Shown here: piece by piece, positions 50,200 to 57,999 of the stretch | Layout of the letters: each line of letters opens with the position of its first letter | Position numbering within the stretch: the first letter of the stretch is position 1 | Assembly: GCF_001528665.1 (NCBI RefSeq) | Contig: NZ_BBYJ01000019.1 | Coordinates: 124,001 to 188,000, forward strand | Reading direction: 5' to 3' | Source of the DNA: Microtetraspora malaysiensis | Lineage (GTDB): Bacteria; Actinomycetota; Actinomycetes; Streptosporangiales; Streptosporangiaceae | Length of the DNA stretch: 64,000 nt | Notes under the pieces: generated by a model | What the model was told of the DNA's origin: nothing | Database searches by the model: none | What the model saw: only the letters and a program-made list of their open reading frames with translations | Program-made: the position numbers and the translations under genes

Positions 50200-50456
50200 T
50201 CCCTGACTCCTTCGTGTGGAAGCGGAACCGTGTCACACGGTCCACGGGATCGTCGGATCGAACTCGTCAACGCACGCCCAGAATGCCCATTGACCCGCTT
50301 GCGGTGCTGTCACAGGTCACCGGACTGCACTGCCGTATTCGTGGTGGTCGGCGGACTGGCCCCTCGGGTCCGCACGGGCCGCGTCGATCGCGTCGGCGGT
50401 CGCCCTGATGTCGCGCAGGAACTGGTGCGTGGAGAACGGGAGGGGGTGTGTCATGG

Positions 50457-51330
50457 TCACTCCGATCGGTGGGGGCCGTCGTCGAGGTGGGTCCATGCTC
50501 CGTAGTGAGTGTTGCCCAGGATCATGCTGCGGCTCTCCCGCACCGCCCGCTCCAGTGTCGCGGTGAGGGAGCCGTCGATGGCGATGCCTTCGGGCAGGGC
50601 GACGCCGGCTTGGAGGAGGAGCGGTTCGACGGCCTGGACGGCGCTGCCGAGCCAGGCGAAGGCGGTGGAGCCGGGTTTCCCTCCGGTCATGGCCCCGGAT
50701 TCGACGTCTGGCCATGGAAGCCCCGCGTCGAGGAACACGCGGGTGAGGTGCCGGCCGAAGTCCGGGGCGATTCCGTGGGCTCGGAACAGCGCGCCGAGTA
50801 GTGCGTAGCAGTCGTTCCAGAGTTGGCAGCGCGGGAAGCTCACGTCCGGGTTGGAGGCGTCCATGTCATGCATGACGACGATGCCTCCGGGGCGGACGAA
50901 CCCGGCGAGACGGCGCAGCGCGGCGGCCGGATCCGGTAGGTACTGGAGGACGAACCTGCCGACCAGCGCGTCGAACGGCCGCGTGTCACCGAACTCCGCC
51001 GGATCGAACTCCGCCAGATCGACGTTCGTGAAGGTCACGATGCCTGTGTAGCCGCCGGACGTGGCGCGCTGGCGTGCCACGTCCTGCGGCGGGATCACGT
51101 TCCACGCCGATGACGCGTCCGCCGGGGCCGACGATCTCCGCGGCGATGAACGCGACGTCACCCAGGCCCGAGCCGATGTCCAGGACGGACATGCCCTCGG
51201 TCAGTCCGGCGCGGCGCAGCAGACGTGTCGTCCAGGGGCGCACGTAGGACGCCTGAACGAGTAGCCTGCGGTGCTCCAGCTCCGAATGGCCGAGTAGGTA
51301 ACCGGTCGTGTGATCCGCCGTGTCGGACAT
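50457..51330 (-). pseudogene. SAM-dependent methyltransferase with a frameshift
   Basis: The N-terminal third (51330 to ~51090) encodes GLTEGMSVLDIGSGLGDVAF and GGRVIGVERDPAA, class I methyltransferase motifs I and II. The rest continues in another frame: DVARQRATSG, GRFVLQYLPDPAAALRRLAG, FVRPGGIVVMHDMDASNP, to a stop at 50457. Removing one base of the GG at about 51087-51088 joins ERDPAA to DVARQR as one ~290-residue UbiE-like enzyme. Either a recent inactivating frameshift or a sequencing error. It is fourth in line behind the FMN reductase and two SnoaL-like genes. Confidence 0.75.
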
Positions 51331-51398
51331 GGAACCGCCTTCTGGGTCATGCGTTGTTGAACGGTACGTCGGGTGGTGCGCCAGTCGGACTGGTGGGT

Positions 51399-51884
51399 CT
51401 ATGCGGCCAGTTTCTGGAGGAAGGCGGTGAAGTCTGCGTCGGCCCAGTGCTCAATGATCTTCTGGTCCTCGATCCGGTCGACAGTGGTCGCGGTGAAGGA
51501 CGCGTACCGTCCGGACGGCGGGATGTCGAGGAACGGTCCGGTGTGGTGCCCGCCAAGCAGCCAGCGCGTCGCCACCTTGTCGCCTTCGGCCAGTTGGTCG
51601 AACACCGTGATGGCGAGGTCGTCGAACGCCGCGACCAGTTTGCTGTCGAACTCCAGCCAGGACTGCCGGTCGTACCCGGGGACGTGCATCACGGCGTCCG
51701 GGTGGATGTAGCGGTCCCAGGACGCCGACAGGTCCCGGAGCGCGTAGCTCTCGTAGAACCCCCTCACGATGCCCTTGGTCCTGCCGCCGCTCACGGCGAA
51801 GGCCGGTGTCGCCGACGCCAGCGCCAGGGCTCCCCCGGCGAGCGCGCCGCCGACCACCTCGCGTCGGCTGACGAATTCCCTCAT
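51399..51884 (-). CDS. SnoaL-like ester cyclase-fold protein with Tat signal
   Basis: A 161-residue protein. The N-terminus MREFVSRREVVGGALAGGAL has a twin-arginine motif (SRREVV) and hydrophobic core ending at AFA, so export of a folded, possibly ligand-loaded protein is likely. The mature part is a SnoaL/NTF2-like alpha+beta barrel (FYESYALRDLSASWDRYIHP, DQLAEGDKVATRWLLGGHHT, DRIEDQKIIEHWADADF). ATG 51884 has AGGGAG six bases upstream. It is a diverged paralogue of the next gene upstream (51958), which has no signal: one copy inside and one outside the cell. Ligand unknown. Confidence 0.82.
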   Translation of the reverse strand: MREFVSRREVVGGALAGGALALASATPAFAVSGGRTKGIVRGFYESYALRDLSASWDRYIHPDAVMHVPGYDRQSWLEFDSKLVAAFDDLAITVFDQLAEGDKVATRWLLGGHHTGPFLDIPPSGRYASFTATTVDRIEDQKIIEHWADADFTAFLQKLAA

Positions 51885-51957
51885 GTGTTGCTCCCTGTCG
51901 ATTCTTCGCGATCTGCCTGCGCCTTCCGCGCGCGGGACCGCGCTGATGGGCGTTGTG

Positions 51958-52410
51958 TCAGGCGTTGTCGCCGCGGAGCGTCTCGAGGAACCTGCCGAAG
52001 TTTCCCTCCGACCAGTGCTCGACGGATTGACCGTCCACGACACGGTCGATGGAGATGCCGCTGAGATGCACCTCGCGGCCGGACGCGGGAATTCCCAGAA
52101 TCGTGCCCGTGTGAACGCCGCCGATGCTCCACCGGGTGACCACCTTGTCGCCTTCGGCGATCTGGTCGAACACCTCCAGGCGGTACCCGGTGAGCGACGC
52201 CTTCAGTTCCAGGTCACCCGCGATCCAGGTCGAGCGCTCATTGGGGCCGTCGAAGCCGTGCAGCACCAGGTTCTTGGAGATGTACCGCTCGAAACCGGCG
52301 GCCAGGTCTCCGTTGTAGCTGGCGTAGAACCCCGCAGCGACCTGTCGCGGCGAGAGACGCGCTTCGACCGAAGTGGCGGACGCGGTCGCGGAGGGCTTGT
52401 TGACAGTCAT
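51958..52410 (-). CDS. SnoaL-like ester cyclase-fold protein, cytoplasmic
   Basis: A 150-residue SnoaL/NTF2-fold protein without signal peptide. Marks: FYASYNGDLAAGFERYISKN, DQIAEGDKVVTRWSIGGVHT, GIPASGREVHLSGISIDRVV and SVEHWSEGNFGRFLE. Members act in polyketide ring closure or as small-molecule isomerases/hydrolases; many are uncharacterised. GGAG lies five bases before the ATG. It is the second gene of the MarR-associated cluster, 26 bp after the FMN reductase, and is a paralogue of the exported copy downstream. Confidence 0.82.
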   Translation of the reverse strand: MTVNKPSATASATSVEARLSPRQVAAGFYASYNGDLAAGFERYISKNLVLHGFDGPNERSTWIAGDLELKASLTGYRLEVFDQIAEGDKVVTRWSIGGVHTGTILGIPASGREVHLSGISIDRVVDGQSVEHWSEGNFGRFLETLRGDNA

Positions 52411-52436
52411 GTGAACTCCAAATCGAGGGAAATGGA

Positions 52437-52997
52437 TCAGTGGGCGCGCAGCGGAGCCAGGGCGTTGCTCCAGGCGATGACCTGGTCGAGCATGGCGACA
52501 AGGGCATCGTGCTGGGCGTCGATCGGTTTGAAGGCGCTGAAGTCCTCAAAGTCGTTGAAGAGGGACAGGGCGACCTGGGAGCGCACGTCGGCCATCTGGA
52601 GTTCCCCGGCGATCAGGCGCAGGTGCTCCACGGCCCGGGTCCCGCCGGTCGTGCCATAGCTGACGAAACCGACGGCCTTGTTGGTCCACTCCACGTAGAG
52701 GAAGTCCAGGGCGTTCTTCAACGCGCCCGGTACCGAACGGTTGTACTCGGGGGTGACGATCACAAAGCCGTCAAACGACGCGATCTTCTGCGCCCAGGCC
52801 TGTGTGTGCGGCTGGGTGTACCGGCCCATCGACGGAGGGTGCGGCTCGTCGAGCAGCGGCAGCTTGTAGTCCGCCAGGTCGACGAGCTCGAACTCGGCGT
52901 CGTCGCGCAGGGCGGCGTTCTGGTGGACCCAGTGGGCGACGGCCGCACCGTTACGTCCCGGTCGGGTGCTTCCGAGGATGATGCCGATCTTGGTCAT
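52437..52997 (-). CDS. NADPH-dependent FMN reductase
   Basis: A 186-residue flavodoxin-fold reductase. The FMN phosphate loop is GIILGSTRPGRNGAAVAHWV and the second signature is FVIVTPEYNRSVPGALKNAL. Enzymes of this family reduce FMN, quinones, azo compounds or chromate with NAD(P)H. ATG 52997 has GGAGGG seven bases upstream. It is the first gene of a cluster with two SnoaL-like proteins and a methyltransferase, and is divergent from a MarR regulator with four operators between them. A quinone or electrophile-detoxifying role is inferred. Confidence 0.88.
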   Translation of the reverse strand: MTKIGIILGSTRPGRNGAAVAHWVHQNAALRDDAEFELVDLADYKLPLLDEPHPPSMGRYTQPHTQAWAQKIASFDGFVIVTPEYNRSVPGALKNALDFLYVEWTNKAVGFVSYGTTGGTRAVEHLRLIAGELQMADVRSQVALSLFNDFEDFSAFKPIDAQHDALVAMLDQVIAWSNALAPLRAH

Positions 52998-53031
52998 GGT
53001 GGTTCCCTCCGTGCATTCAAGGGCGGCCCGC

Positions 53032-53075
53032 ATGTACTTGCCCCGTCAAGCAACTACTTGACGGGGCAAGTACAT
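53032..53075. promoter_or_regulatory. Perfect 19-bp inverted repeat containing two CTTG-N6-CAAG operators
   Basis: ATGTACTTGCCCCGTCAAG (53032-53050) and its exact complement (53057-53075) flank six bases (CAACTA). Each arm contains one CTTG-N6-CAAG box (53037-53050 and 53057-53070), centres 20 bp apart. It lies 35 bp upstream of the FMN reductase start. The same region in RNA would form a very strong hairpin in the 5' leader if transcription starts upstream of it. Confidence 0.7.
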
Positions 53076-53084
53076 ACCAATCCC

Positions 53085-53098
53085 CTTGACGCGTCAAG
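53085..53098. promoter_or_regulatory. MarR operator CTTGACGCGTCAAG
   Basis: A perfect 14-bp palindrome, the third copy of the CTTG-N6-CAAG box in this divergent region and probably the consensus form. On the minus strand its TTGACG could also serve as -35 of the FMN reductase promoter. Confidence 0.65.
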
Positions 53099-53151
53099 CA
53101 CATTCTGGGGCGAGGAAGGCGAACCGACTCGACGCACGCCTCCCGGAAACT

Positions 53152-53167
53152 CCTTGACCCGTCAAGG
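53152..53167. promoter_or_regulatory. MarR operator CCTTGACCCGTCAAGG
   Basis: The fourth CTTG-N6-CAAG box, extended by a symmetric C/G pair. It ends three bases before TATAGT (53171-53176), the -10 of the MarR gene, so binding there would block MarR expression (autoregulation). Confidence 0.65.
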
Positions 53168-53182
53168 AGATATAGTGAGGAC

Positions 53183-53656
53183 ATGCCCTCCGACCAGCAG
53201 TCATCGCAGCCCCTCACCGCAAGCGAGGAAGCGTTCGTGCGTGAGTTGAGCCGCGTCATGCTGGCGCTGCCACGTGCGGTCGACGCCGACATCGTGCGCG
53301 AGGCCGGGCTTCCGCTCTCCGAATACACACCTCTGATGCACCTGTCCGAGGCCCCCGGGAGAGCGATGCGGATGAGCGAACTCGCCGCCGCCTGCAACAT
53401 CACCCTCAGCGGGATGACCCGCGTCGTCACCCGGCTGGAGAAGCAGGGCTGGGTCGAGCGCACCAAATGCGCCGAGGACGGACGCGGATGGAACGCCGCC
53501 CTGACCGATGCTGGCCTCACCCGCCTCGAACAGGCCTGGCCAGAGTTTCTGGCCAGCGTGCGCCGACACCTCGTCGACCACTTCAAAGGTCAGGACCTCA
53601 ACCAACTCACAGTCGCGCTCCGACACGTCGCGACATCCGAGAACCAACCGGGCTGA
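53183..53656 (+). CDS. MarR-family regulator of the FMN reductase cluster
   Basis: A 157-residue MarR protein: MRMSELAAACNITLSGMTRV as recognition helix region and VERTKCAEDGRGWNAALTDA as wing. ATG 53183 is six bases after TATAGT, giving a leaderless transcript. The four CTTG-N6-CAAG boxes between it and the divergent FMN reductase are its probable targets. There is one cysteine in the DNA-binding helix region (AAACN) and one in the wing (TKCAED); either could sense electrophiles, but this is speculation. Confidence 0.88.
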   Translation: MPSDQQSSQPLTASEEAFVRELSRVMLALPRAVDADIVREAGLPLSEYTPLMHLSEAPGRAMRMSELAAACNITLSGMTRVVTRLEKQGWVERTKCAEDGRGWNAALTDAGLTRLEQAWPEFLASVRRHLVDHFKGQDLNQLTVALRHVATSENQPG

Positions 53657-53715
53657 TGTCCTCTCCCAGTTCAAGCCGGTGACGTAACAGCCCGGCCGAC
53701 GAACACCCGGCGGTG

Positions 53716-54190
53716 TTACTCCCGCACCTCCGGGCCGGTGAAGTGCGCGATGGCCGCCCGGCACTGGAGCCGGTCGACGATCTTGCCGTACACCTGGTCG
53801 AACGTCGGCACGTCGTTGATGATGCGCCCCGTGGCGGGCGAGCACGTCGGCGACGACAGCGCGCACGCTGTCGGTGGACGTGCATCGCACCTTTCGGCGT
53901 TCCGGTCGTCCCGCTGGTGAAGTGGAGCAGCGCCATGTCCTCCGGTTCAGTCGGAGGGATCTCGAAATCTGCGGACACCTCGGCCATCAACTCGCCCAAC
54001 GGCAAAGTGCCCCCGGGCGCGGGACCCGCTCCGGTGACCAGCACATATCTCAGCCCGGGCAGAGACTCCCGGATCGCGGCGACCTTCCGCAGGTAGAGCT
54101 CAGGTGTCGTCACCAGCACACGGCCGTCTCCCAGGGACATCCGCTCACGGATCGGATCAGGAGGGTCTGTCCAGTGAACGGCTCTGTCTC
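53716..54190 (-). pseudogene. Broken AMP-binding acyl-CoA synthetase
   Basis: The minus strand from about 54190 reads DPPDPIRERMSLGDG, VLVTTPELYLRKVAAIRESL and the adenylate P-loop LLHFTSGTTGTPKGAMHVH, all typical of acetyl/acyl-CoA synthetases (family length 550-650). After the P-loop the frame breaks into Arg-rich shadow. Further on, a different frame encodes GRIINDVPTFDQVYGKIVDR then LQCRAAIAHFTGPEVRE and a stop at 53716, a tail I cannot assign. Both ends of the synthetase are lost and two different genes seem joined. Confidence 0.7.
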
Positions 54191-54214
54191 TCTTTTGTTG
54201 TTGTTCTTCTTCTT
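54186..54214. other. T-rich low-complexity tract
   Basis: A run of TTG and TTC triplets (TCTTTTGTTGTTGTTCTTCT and more) in a genome with ~70% G+C. It directly adjoins the break point of the acyl-CoA synthetase fragment at about 54190, so it may mark a recombination junction or a lost mobile-element end. No gene is supported from here to 54398. Confidence 0.5.
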
Positions 54215-54398
54215 ACAGTCCCGCCGGGTGCTGCCTCCCGAGGTTGACGCGCCGGGTGTCCGTCATGGTTCCTTCGATTCGTTCGTGTGGTCTGCGCCGC
54301 GGGGTTCGCCTCAGGCGCGATGCGGTGGCCAGTTGGTTGTGTTCCGGCAGGGGCAGTGCTCTCGTGCGGGACTGCTGCCACCCGCTGTGTGCCCCGGG

Positions 54399-54863
54399 CT
54401 ACGGCCTCGGGTCGTCGACCTTGAGTTCGTCTCCGGTGGTGGAGACGAAGACGACCAGGAGCTTGGCCCGTTGGGTCCGGCTGGTGTTCTCGGTGAGGAC
54501 GTGGTGGGCGCCCGGCTGCTCGACCCAGTTCTCGCCTTGGTGATACGTGCGCGCGGGCTTGCCGGCGAGCTGACTGCGCACGGTGCCTTCGAGGACGTAG
54601 GCGTAGACGAACGCCTTGCCGTGCCGGTGCGGCATCGCGCGCGCGTTGGGCGGGAAGTCGACGACCGCCGAGGTGAACGTCTTGCCCTTCACATCCGGGA
54701 GGGCCTGCTGGAGCAGTGGCTTGAGGGTTTCGGTGGGGTGCGTCGATGCCCCGGCCGCGGTCGGCGTCTTGGCGGGGGCGGGCTGGTCCGTGGTGGAGCA
54801 GGCCGTGGCCGTAGTCAGCGTGGCGACGGCCAGCAGGCCACCGGCGACCCGCATCCCGATCAC
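54399..54863 (-). CDS. Cupin-domain lipoprotein
   Basis: A 154-residue lipoprotein: lipobox TATAC with Cys22, Ala/Pro/Thr linker, then a single cupin barrel. The metal-binding cupin motif is visible as MPHRHGKAFVYAYVLEG (two His and a downstream pattern) with the second half WVEQPGAHHVLTEN. Such exported cupins bind a metal and a small ligand; enzymatic activity is not assured. GTG 54863 has AGGAG seven bases upstream and overlaps the stop of the oxidoreductase gene by four bases, so both are co-translated. Confidence 0.82.
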   Translation of the reverse strand: MIGMRVAGGLLAVATLTTATACSTTDQPAPAKTPTAAGASTHPTETLKPLLQQALPDVKGKTFTSAVVDFPPNARAMPHRHGKAFVYAYVLEGTVRSQLAGKPARTYHQGENWVEQPGAHHVLTENTSRTQRAKLLVVFVSTTGDELKVDDPRP

Positions 54864-55798
54864 GATGGGGCTCCTGTTCGGTCTTCCATGACGCGGATGA
54901 TCGTCTTGCCCGGGGTGCGCGTGACGGGGGCGAACGCGGCGGGTGCCTCGGCGAGCGGCCGTACGGCGCCGACGGCGGGCGTGAGCCGGCCGTCCCTCAC
55001 TCGCGCGACGAGGTCGGTGAGCCGGGCGCGGTCGGGTTCGACGACGAAGAAGACCGCCCGCCCGTTTTTGGGCTGAACCTTGGGCGGCGTGGCGATGGTG
55101 ACGAGCGTGCCGCCGGCCCGGACCAGAGCGGCCGAGCGGTCGAGAATGTCTCCGCCGATCACATCGAACACGACGTCGGCCTCGCCGACGTCCTCCAGCT
55201 TCTCCGTCTGCAGGTCCAGGAAGGTGTCGACGCCCAGTGCAAGCGCCCTGTCCCGATCGGCGCCCCGGCCGGTGCCGATGACACGGGCGCCGGCCTCGCG
55301 GGCGAGCTGTACCGCGATCGAGCCGACGCCGCCCGCGACGCCGTGGATCAGAACGGTCTGGCCTGTGACCAGGCGGCCATGGTCGAACAGGCCCTGCCAG
55401 GCGGTCAGCCCGGAGATCGGCAGAGCGGCAGCCAGGGTGTGGTCGACGTCCGCTGGCAGGGGCGCGAGATTACGGGCCTCCACCGCGACGTATTCGGCGA
55501 GCGAGCCGTTGCGGGTCCAGTCGGCCATGCCGAACACCCGCTGGCCGACACTCACGCCGGTCGTGCCGAACCCCAGCTCTTCGACGACACCCGACAACTC
55601 GTGCCCGGGTACGCTCGGCGTCCGGTCGCGGCCTGCGCGATCGGTCCACGTGGCCGGCCAGTCCAGCTCTCCGGGGGTGAAGCCCGCGGCGTGCACCCGC
55701 ACGATGACGTCATTCTCGGCCGCGTGGGGGTAGGGCACGTCCGCCAGAGACAGCCCGGCGACACCGGCGTCACGGTCTCGAGCAGTGATGGCTTGCAT
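54860..55798 (-). CDS. Quinone oxidoreductase-like NADP-dependent MDR enzyme
   Basis: A 312-residue medium-chain dehydrogenase/reductase lacking the structural-zinc cysteines, as in zeta-crystallin/quinone oxidoreductases. Marks: GHELSGVVEELG, LPISGLTAWQGLFDHG, the NADP-binding VLIHGVAGGVGSIAVQLARE and DVVFDVIGG. It should reduce quinones or enones with NADPH. AAGGA lies six bases before the ATG. It is the first of two overlapping genes, with the cupin lipoprotein. Two copies of GGCCATGTGGCC upstream may control it. Confidence 0.88.
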   Translation of the reverse strand: MQAITARDRDAGVAGLSLADVPYPHAAENDVIVRVHAAGFTPGELDWPATWTDRAGRDRTPSVPGHELSGVVEELGFGTTGVSVGQRVFGMADWTRNGSLAEYVAVEARNLAPLPADVDHTLAAALPISGLTAWQGLFDHGRLVTGQTVLIHGVAGGVGSIAVQLAREAGARVIGTGRGADRDRALALGVDTFLDLQTEKLEDVGEADVVFDVIGGDILDRSAALVRAGGTLVTIATPPKVQPKNGRAVFFVVEPDRARLTDLVARVRDGRLTPAVGAVRPLAEAPAAFAPVTRTPGKTIIRVMEDRTGAPS

Positions 55799-55882
55799 AA
55801 GGGGTCCTTACCCTTACTGGTGAGGGGCACTCGATCGCGCAGCCCGTTCACACGCAGCGTCGGCAACCCGCGTCGAGTACCT

Positions 55883-55915
55883 GGCCATGTGGCCGGAGCT
55901 CCTGGCCATGTGGCC
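55883..55915. promoter_or_regulatory. Two GGCCATGTGGCC boxes, 21 bp apart
   Basis: GGCCATGTGGCC occurs at 55883-55894 and 55904-55915, each with symmetric GGCCA/TGGCC halves. Spacing is exactly two helical turns, as expected for two regulator dimers on one DNA face. They lie between the divergent starts of the quinone-oxidoreductase operon (55798) and a small secreted protein (55980). Confidence 0.5.
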
Positions 55916-55979
55916 GAACGGACATCCTCCGCTGGGACGATTCTTTTGCGCGGCGAGGTGACAAAAAGGAAGCGTCATC

Positions 55980-56417
55980 ATGTCTCGACCTGATGGGAGT
56001 AGACGCTTCATGCGCACCTTACTCACGCGCACGGCCACCGTCGTCGCCTCGGCTATGGCCGCGCTGGCTCTGGTCATCCCCGCTCACGCGGCTTCCGGCC
56101 CCGTCAACGCGCCCGGCGGCATGTCGGGCACCTCCTCCCCCACAGCGCCGACTCCCGCACCGAGCCCCTCTGCCATGCCGTCGGGCGACGGCGGGATACC
56201 GGGCGGGTTGCCCGCCATCTGCGAGGGGCAATTCACCGACAGCGGCCACATGGCGGGCTACGCGATCTGCTCCACGAACTACGAGTGGGAGGTGGGGGTC
56301 TACTGCAACGATGGCAGCTTCAGCATCCACTATCCCAACTCCCAGGGCGTCGCCTACTTCAACTGCTACGGGCGGGGCGGCATCTCCCGCGTCTTCTCAA
56401 CGATCTGGTACAGGTGA
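55980..56417 (+). CDS. Small secreted protein of unknown function
   Basis: A 145-residue exported protein. ATG 55980 has AAGGAAG eight bases upstream; ATG 56010 would give a shorter signal peptide. The hydrophobic core (TVVASAMAALALVIPAHAAS) is followed by a Pro/Ser/Thr linker and a Cys-containing C-terminal half (AICEGQFTDSGHMAGYAICS, GVYCNDGSFSIHYPN, FNCYGRGGISR) with four cysteines for two disulfides. No family recognised. It is divergent from the quinone-oxidoreductase operon. Confidence 0.7.
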   Translation: MSRPDGSRRFMRTLLTRTATVVASAMAALALVIPAHAASGPVNAPGGMSGTSSPTAPTPAPSPSAMPSGDGGIPGGLPAICEGQFTDSGHMAGYAICSTNYEWEVGVYCNDGSFSIHYPNSQGVAYFNCYGRGGISRVFSTIWYR

Positions 56418-57119
56418 CAGATCTGCGCGAGGAGCCGGTGGAGCCTCCGGCACCCCTGCGGCGTGCCCAAGTCAGGTCGTCCCCGTGACGCCACCTCAGG
56501 GCCGCTGAACCCGGCGAAATCCCACCTCATGCCGCAGGCGCGCCACCCGCCGATCCGCGGCTGTCGAATCACTGGATAGCGAACGGCCCGCCCCCTTTCG
56601 CCGGGTGGCGGGCCATGTCCACCGGGGGCACGCTGACATCCTCGCGGTCGCAGCCGGACGCGAGCGTCCGAGCGGACAGCAGTACATCGACGACCTCGAC
56701 TTCGACCAGGCGGCACGCGTGGTCGTCCGATCGAAGACCGGGGCGGGGTAGCGATCCACCGGGTATCGAGGGCGACCGGCAAGGCCACGCCGCTGCGGAC
56801 GATTGCCAGGCCTGACCCGGAGGTTTGGGTGCTGCCGGGGAACAGTCCGTACGAGGTGTGGACGGAAAGGAAAAGCAAGGCGCCTCAGGAACGAGGTGAG
56901 CCCAGCCCCTCGCTGGCCGGCACCCGGACTGTGCCCAACCGGTTTGCGGGGGGGGGGGCGAGGGGCGCCCGGCGAATGAAGACAAGGCGCGTCCGTCGAA
57001 TGAAGACAAGACGCGTCCGTCGAGCGCGAGAGGAAGGGCGGCCCGCGTCGCCCGAATGATCCACAAATCCGCTTTCTGCGCATACGATCCCGGTAAACCG
57101 GCCAGCGAAAGGCGGACCC
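56418..57119. other. Gap with G-run and tandem repeats, no supported gene
   Basis: No intact gene. A plus-strand stretch near 56600-56750 (QQYIDDLDFDQAARVVVRSK, ending in TAG) looks weakly coding and may be a remnant. A run of eleven G lies at 56948-56958, and a 24-bp unit (CGAATGAAGACAAG then RCGCGTCCGT) is repeated twice in tandem at 56973-57020, just upstream of the DUF574 methyltransferase. Confidence 0.5.
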
Positions 57120-57944
57120 GTGGACGATTTCGCACAGGTACCGACCGGGGTGAACCCCAGCATTCCCAGCGTCGCCCGCATGTACGACTACTACCTGGGC
57201 GGCACGGACAACTTCCCCGCCGATCGCGAGGCCGCGGAGAAGATGATCGCCATCGGCCGTCAGATGGGCAACGACGCCAGGGAGGTGGCCAGAGAGAACC
57301 GCGGCTTCCTCGGCCGTGCCGTACGACATCTGGCGGAGTCGGGCGTCAGGCAGTTCATCGACATCGGCGCCGGGCTGCCGACCCAGGAGAACGTCCATCA
57401 GGTCGTCCGGCGGTACTCGCCCGACGCTCGCGTCGTCTACGTGGACAACGATCCCACCGTGCTCGTCCACGCCAGAGCGCTCCTCGGCGACGACCCCGGC
57501 ACCATCGTCCTGTCCGGCGATCTGAGGAGCCCGCGCGCGATCTTCGACGACCAGGCGCTGCGCGCCCACATCGACTTCGATCAGCCGTTCGCCGTGCTGC
57601 TGGTCGCGGTGCTGCACTTCGTCCCGGAGGACGAGGTCGCCGCCCAGATCGTCACTCGGATTCGCGAGCGTCTGACTCCGGGCAGCCACCTCGTGCTCTC
57701 GCACATCTACCAGGGCGACGGAGACCAGGCGGCGGTCAGCGCTGGGCAGCGGGTTTACTCCACCGCGACTTCCGGTGGCATCTCCGGTCGCGATCTCCCG
57801 CAGATCACGTCGTACTTCGCCGGGCTCGAGATCCTGGACCCCGGCATCGTCCCGGTGCAGGCCTGGCGGCCCGAGGGGCCGAAGGATGTCCCCGCCGACC
57901 TCACCCGCCCTGGAATCCTCGGAGCCGTCGCCCGCATGGGCTGA
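57120..57944 (+). CDS. DUF574 (PF04672-type) SAM-dependent methyltransferase
   Basis: A 274-residue protein of the actinobacterial S-adenosyl-methyltransferase family DUF574. Marks: PSIPSVARMYDYYLGGTDNF at the N-terminus, the SAM loop FIDIGAGLPTQENVHQV, VVYVDNDPTVLVHARALL and LLVAVLHFVPEDE. Genomes of this group carry many paralogues whose substrates are unknown. GTG 57120 has GAAAGG seven bases upstream. It stands alone downstream of a G-run and tandem repeat. A 6-bp hairpin (ACCGCA/TGCGGT, 57965-57979) after the stop may help termination. Confidence 0.9.
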   Translation: MDDFAQVPTGVNPSIPSVARMYDYYLGGTDNFPADREAAEKMIAIGRQMGNDAREVARENRGFLGRAVRHLAESGVRQFIDIGAGLPTQENVHQVVRRYSPDARVVYVDNDPTVLVHARALLGDDPGTIVLSGDLRSPRAIFDDQALRAHIDFDQPFAVLLVAVLHFVPEDEVAAQIVTRIRERLTPGSHLVLSHIYQGDGDQAAVSAGQRVYSTATSGGISGRDLPQITSYFAGLEILDPGIVPVQAWRPEGPKDVPADLTRPGILGAVARMG

Positions 57945-57999
57945 TGGTCGGCCTGCCGCCCGCAACCGCACGATGCGGTCAGACCGGGGCGGTCTCGCC

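Noticed and set aside
53201..53890. 229-codon minus-strand frame overlapping the MarR gene
   Set aside because: Most of it is antisense of MarR; only its 5' part touches the broken synthetase, in a non-native frame.
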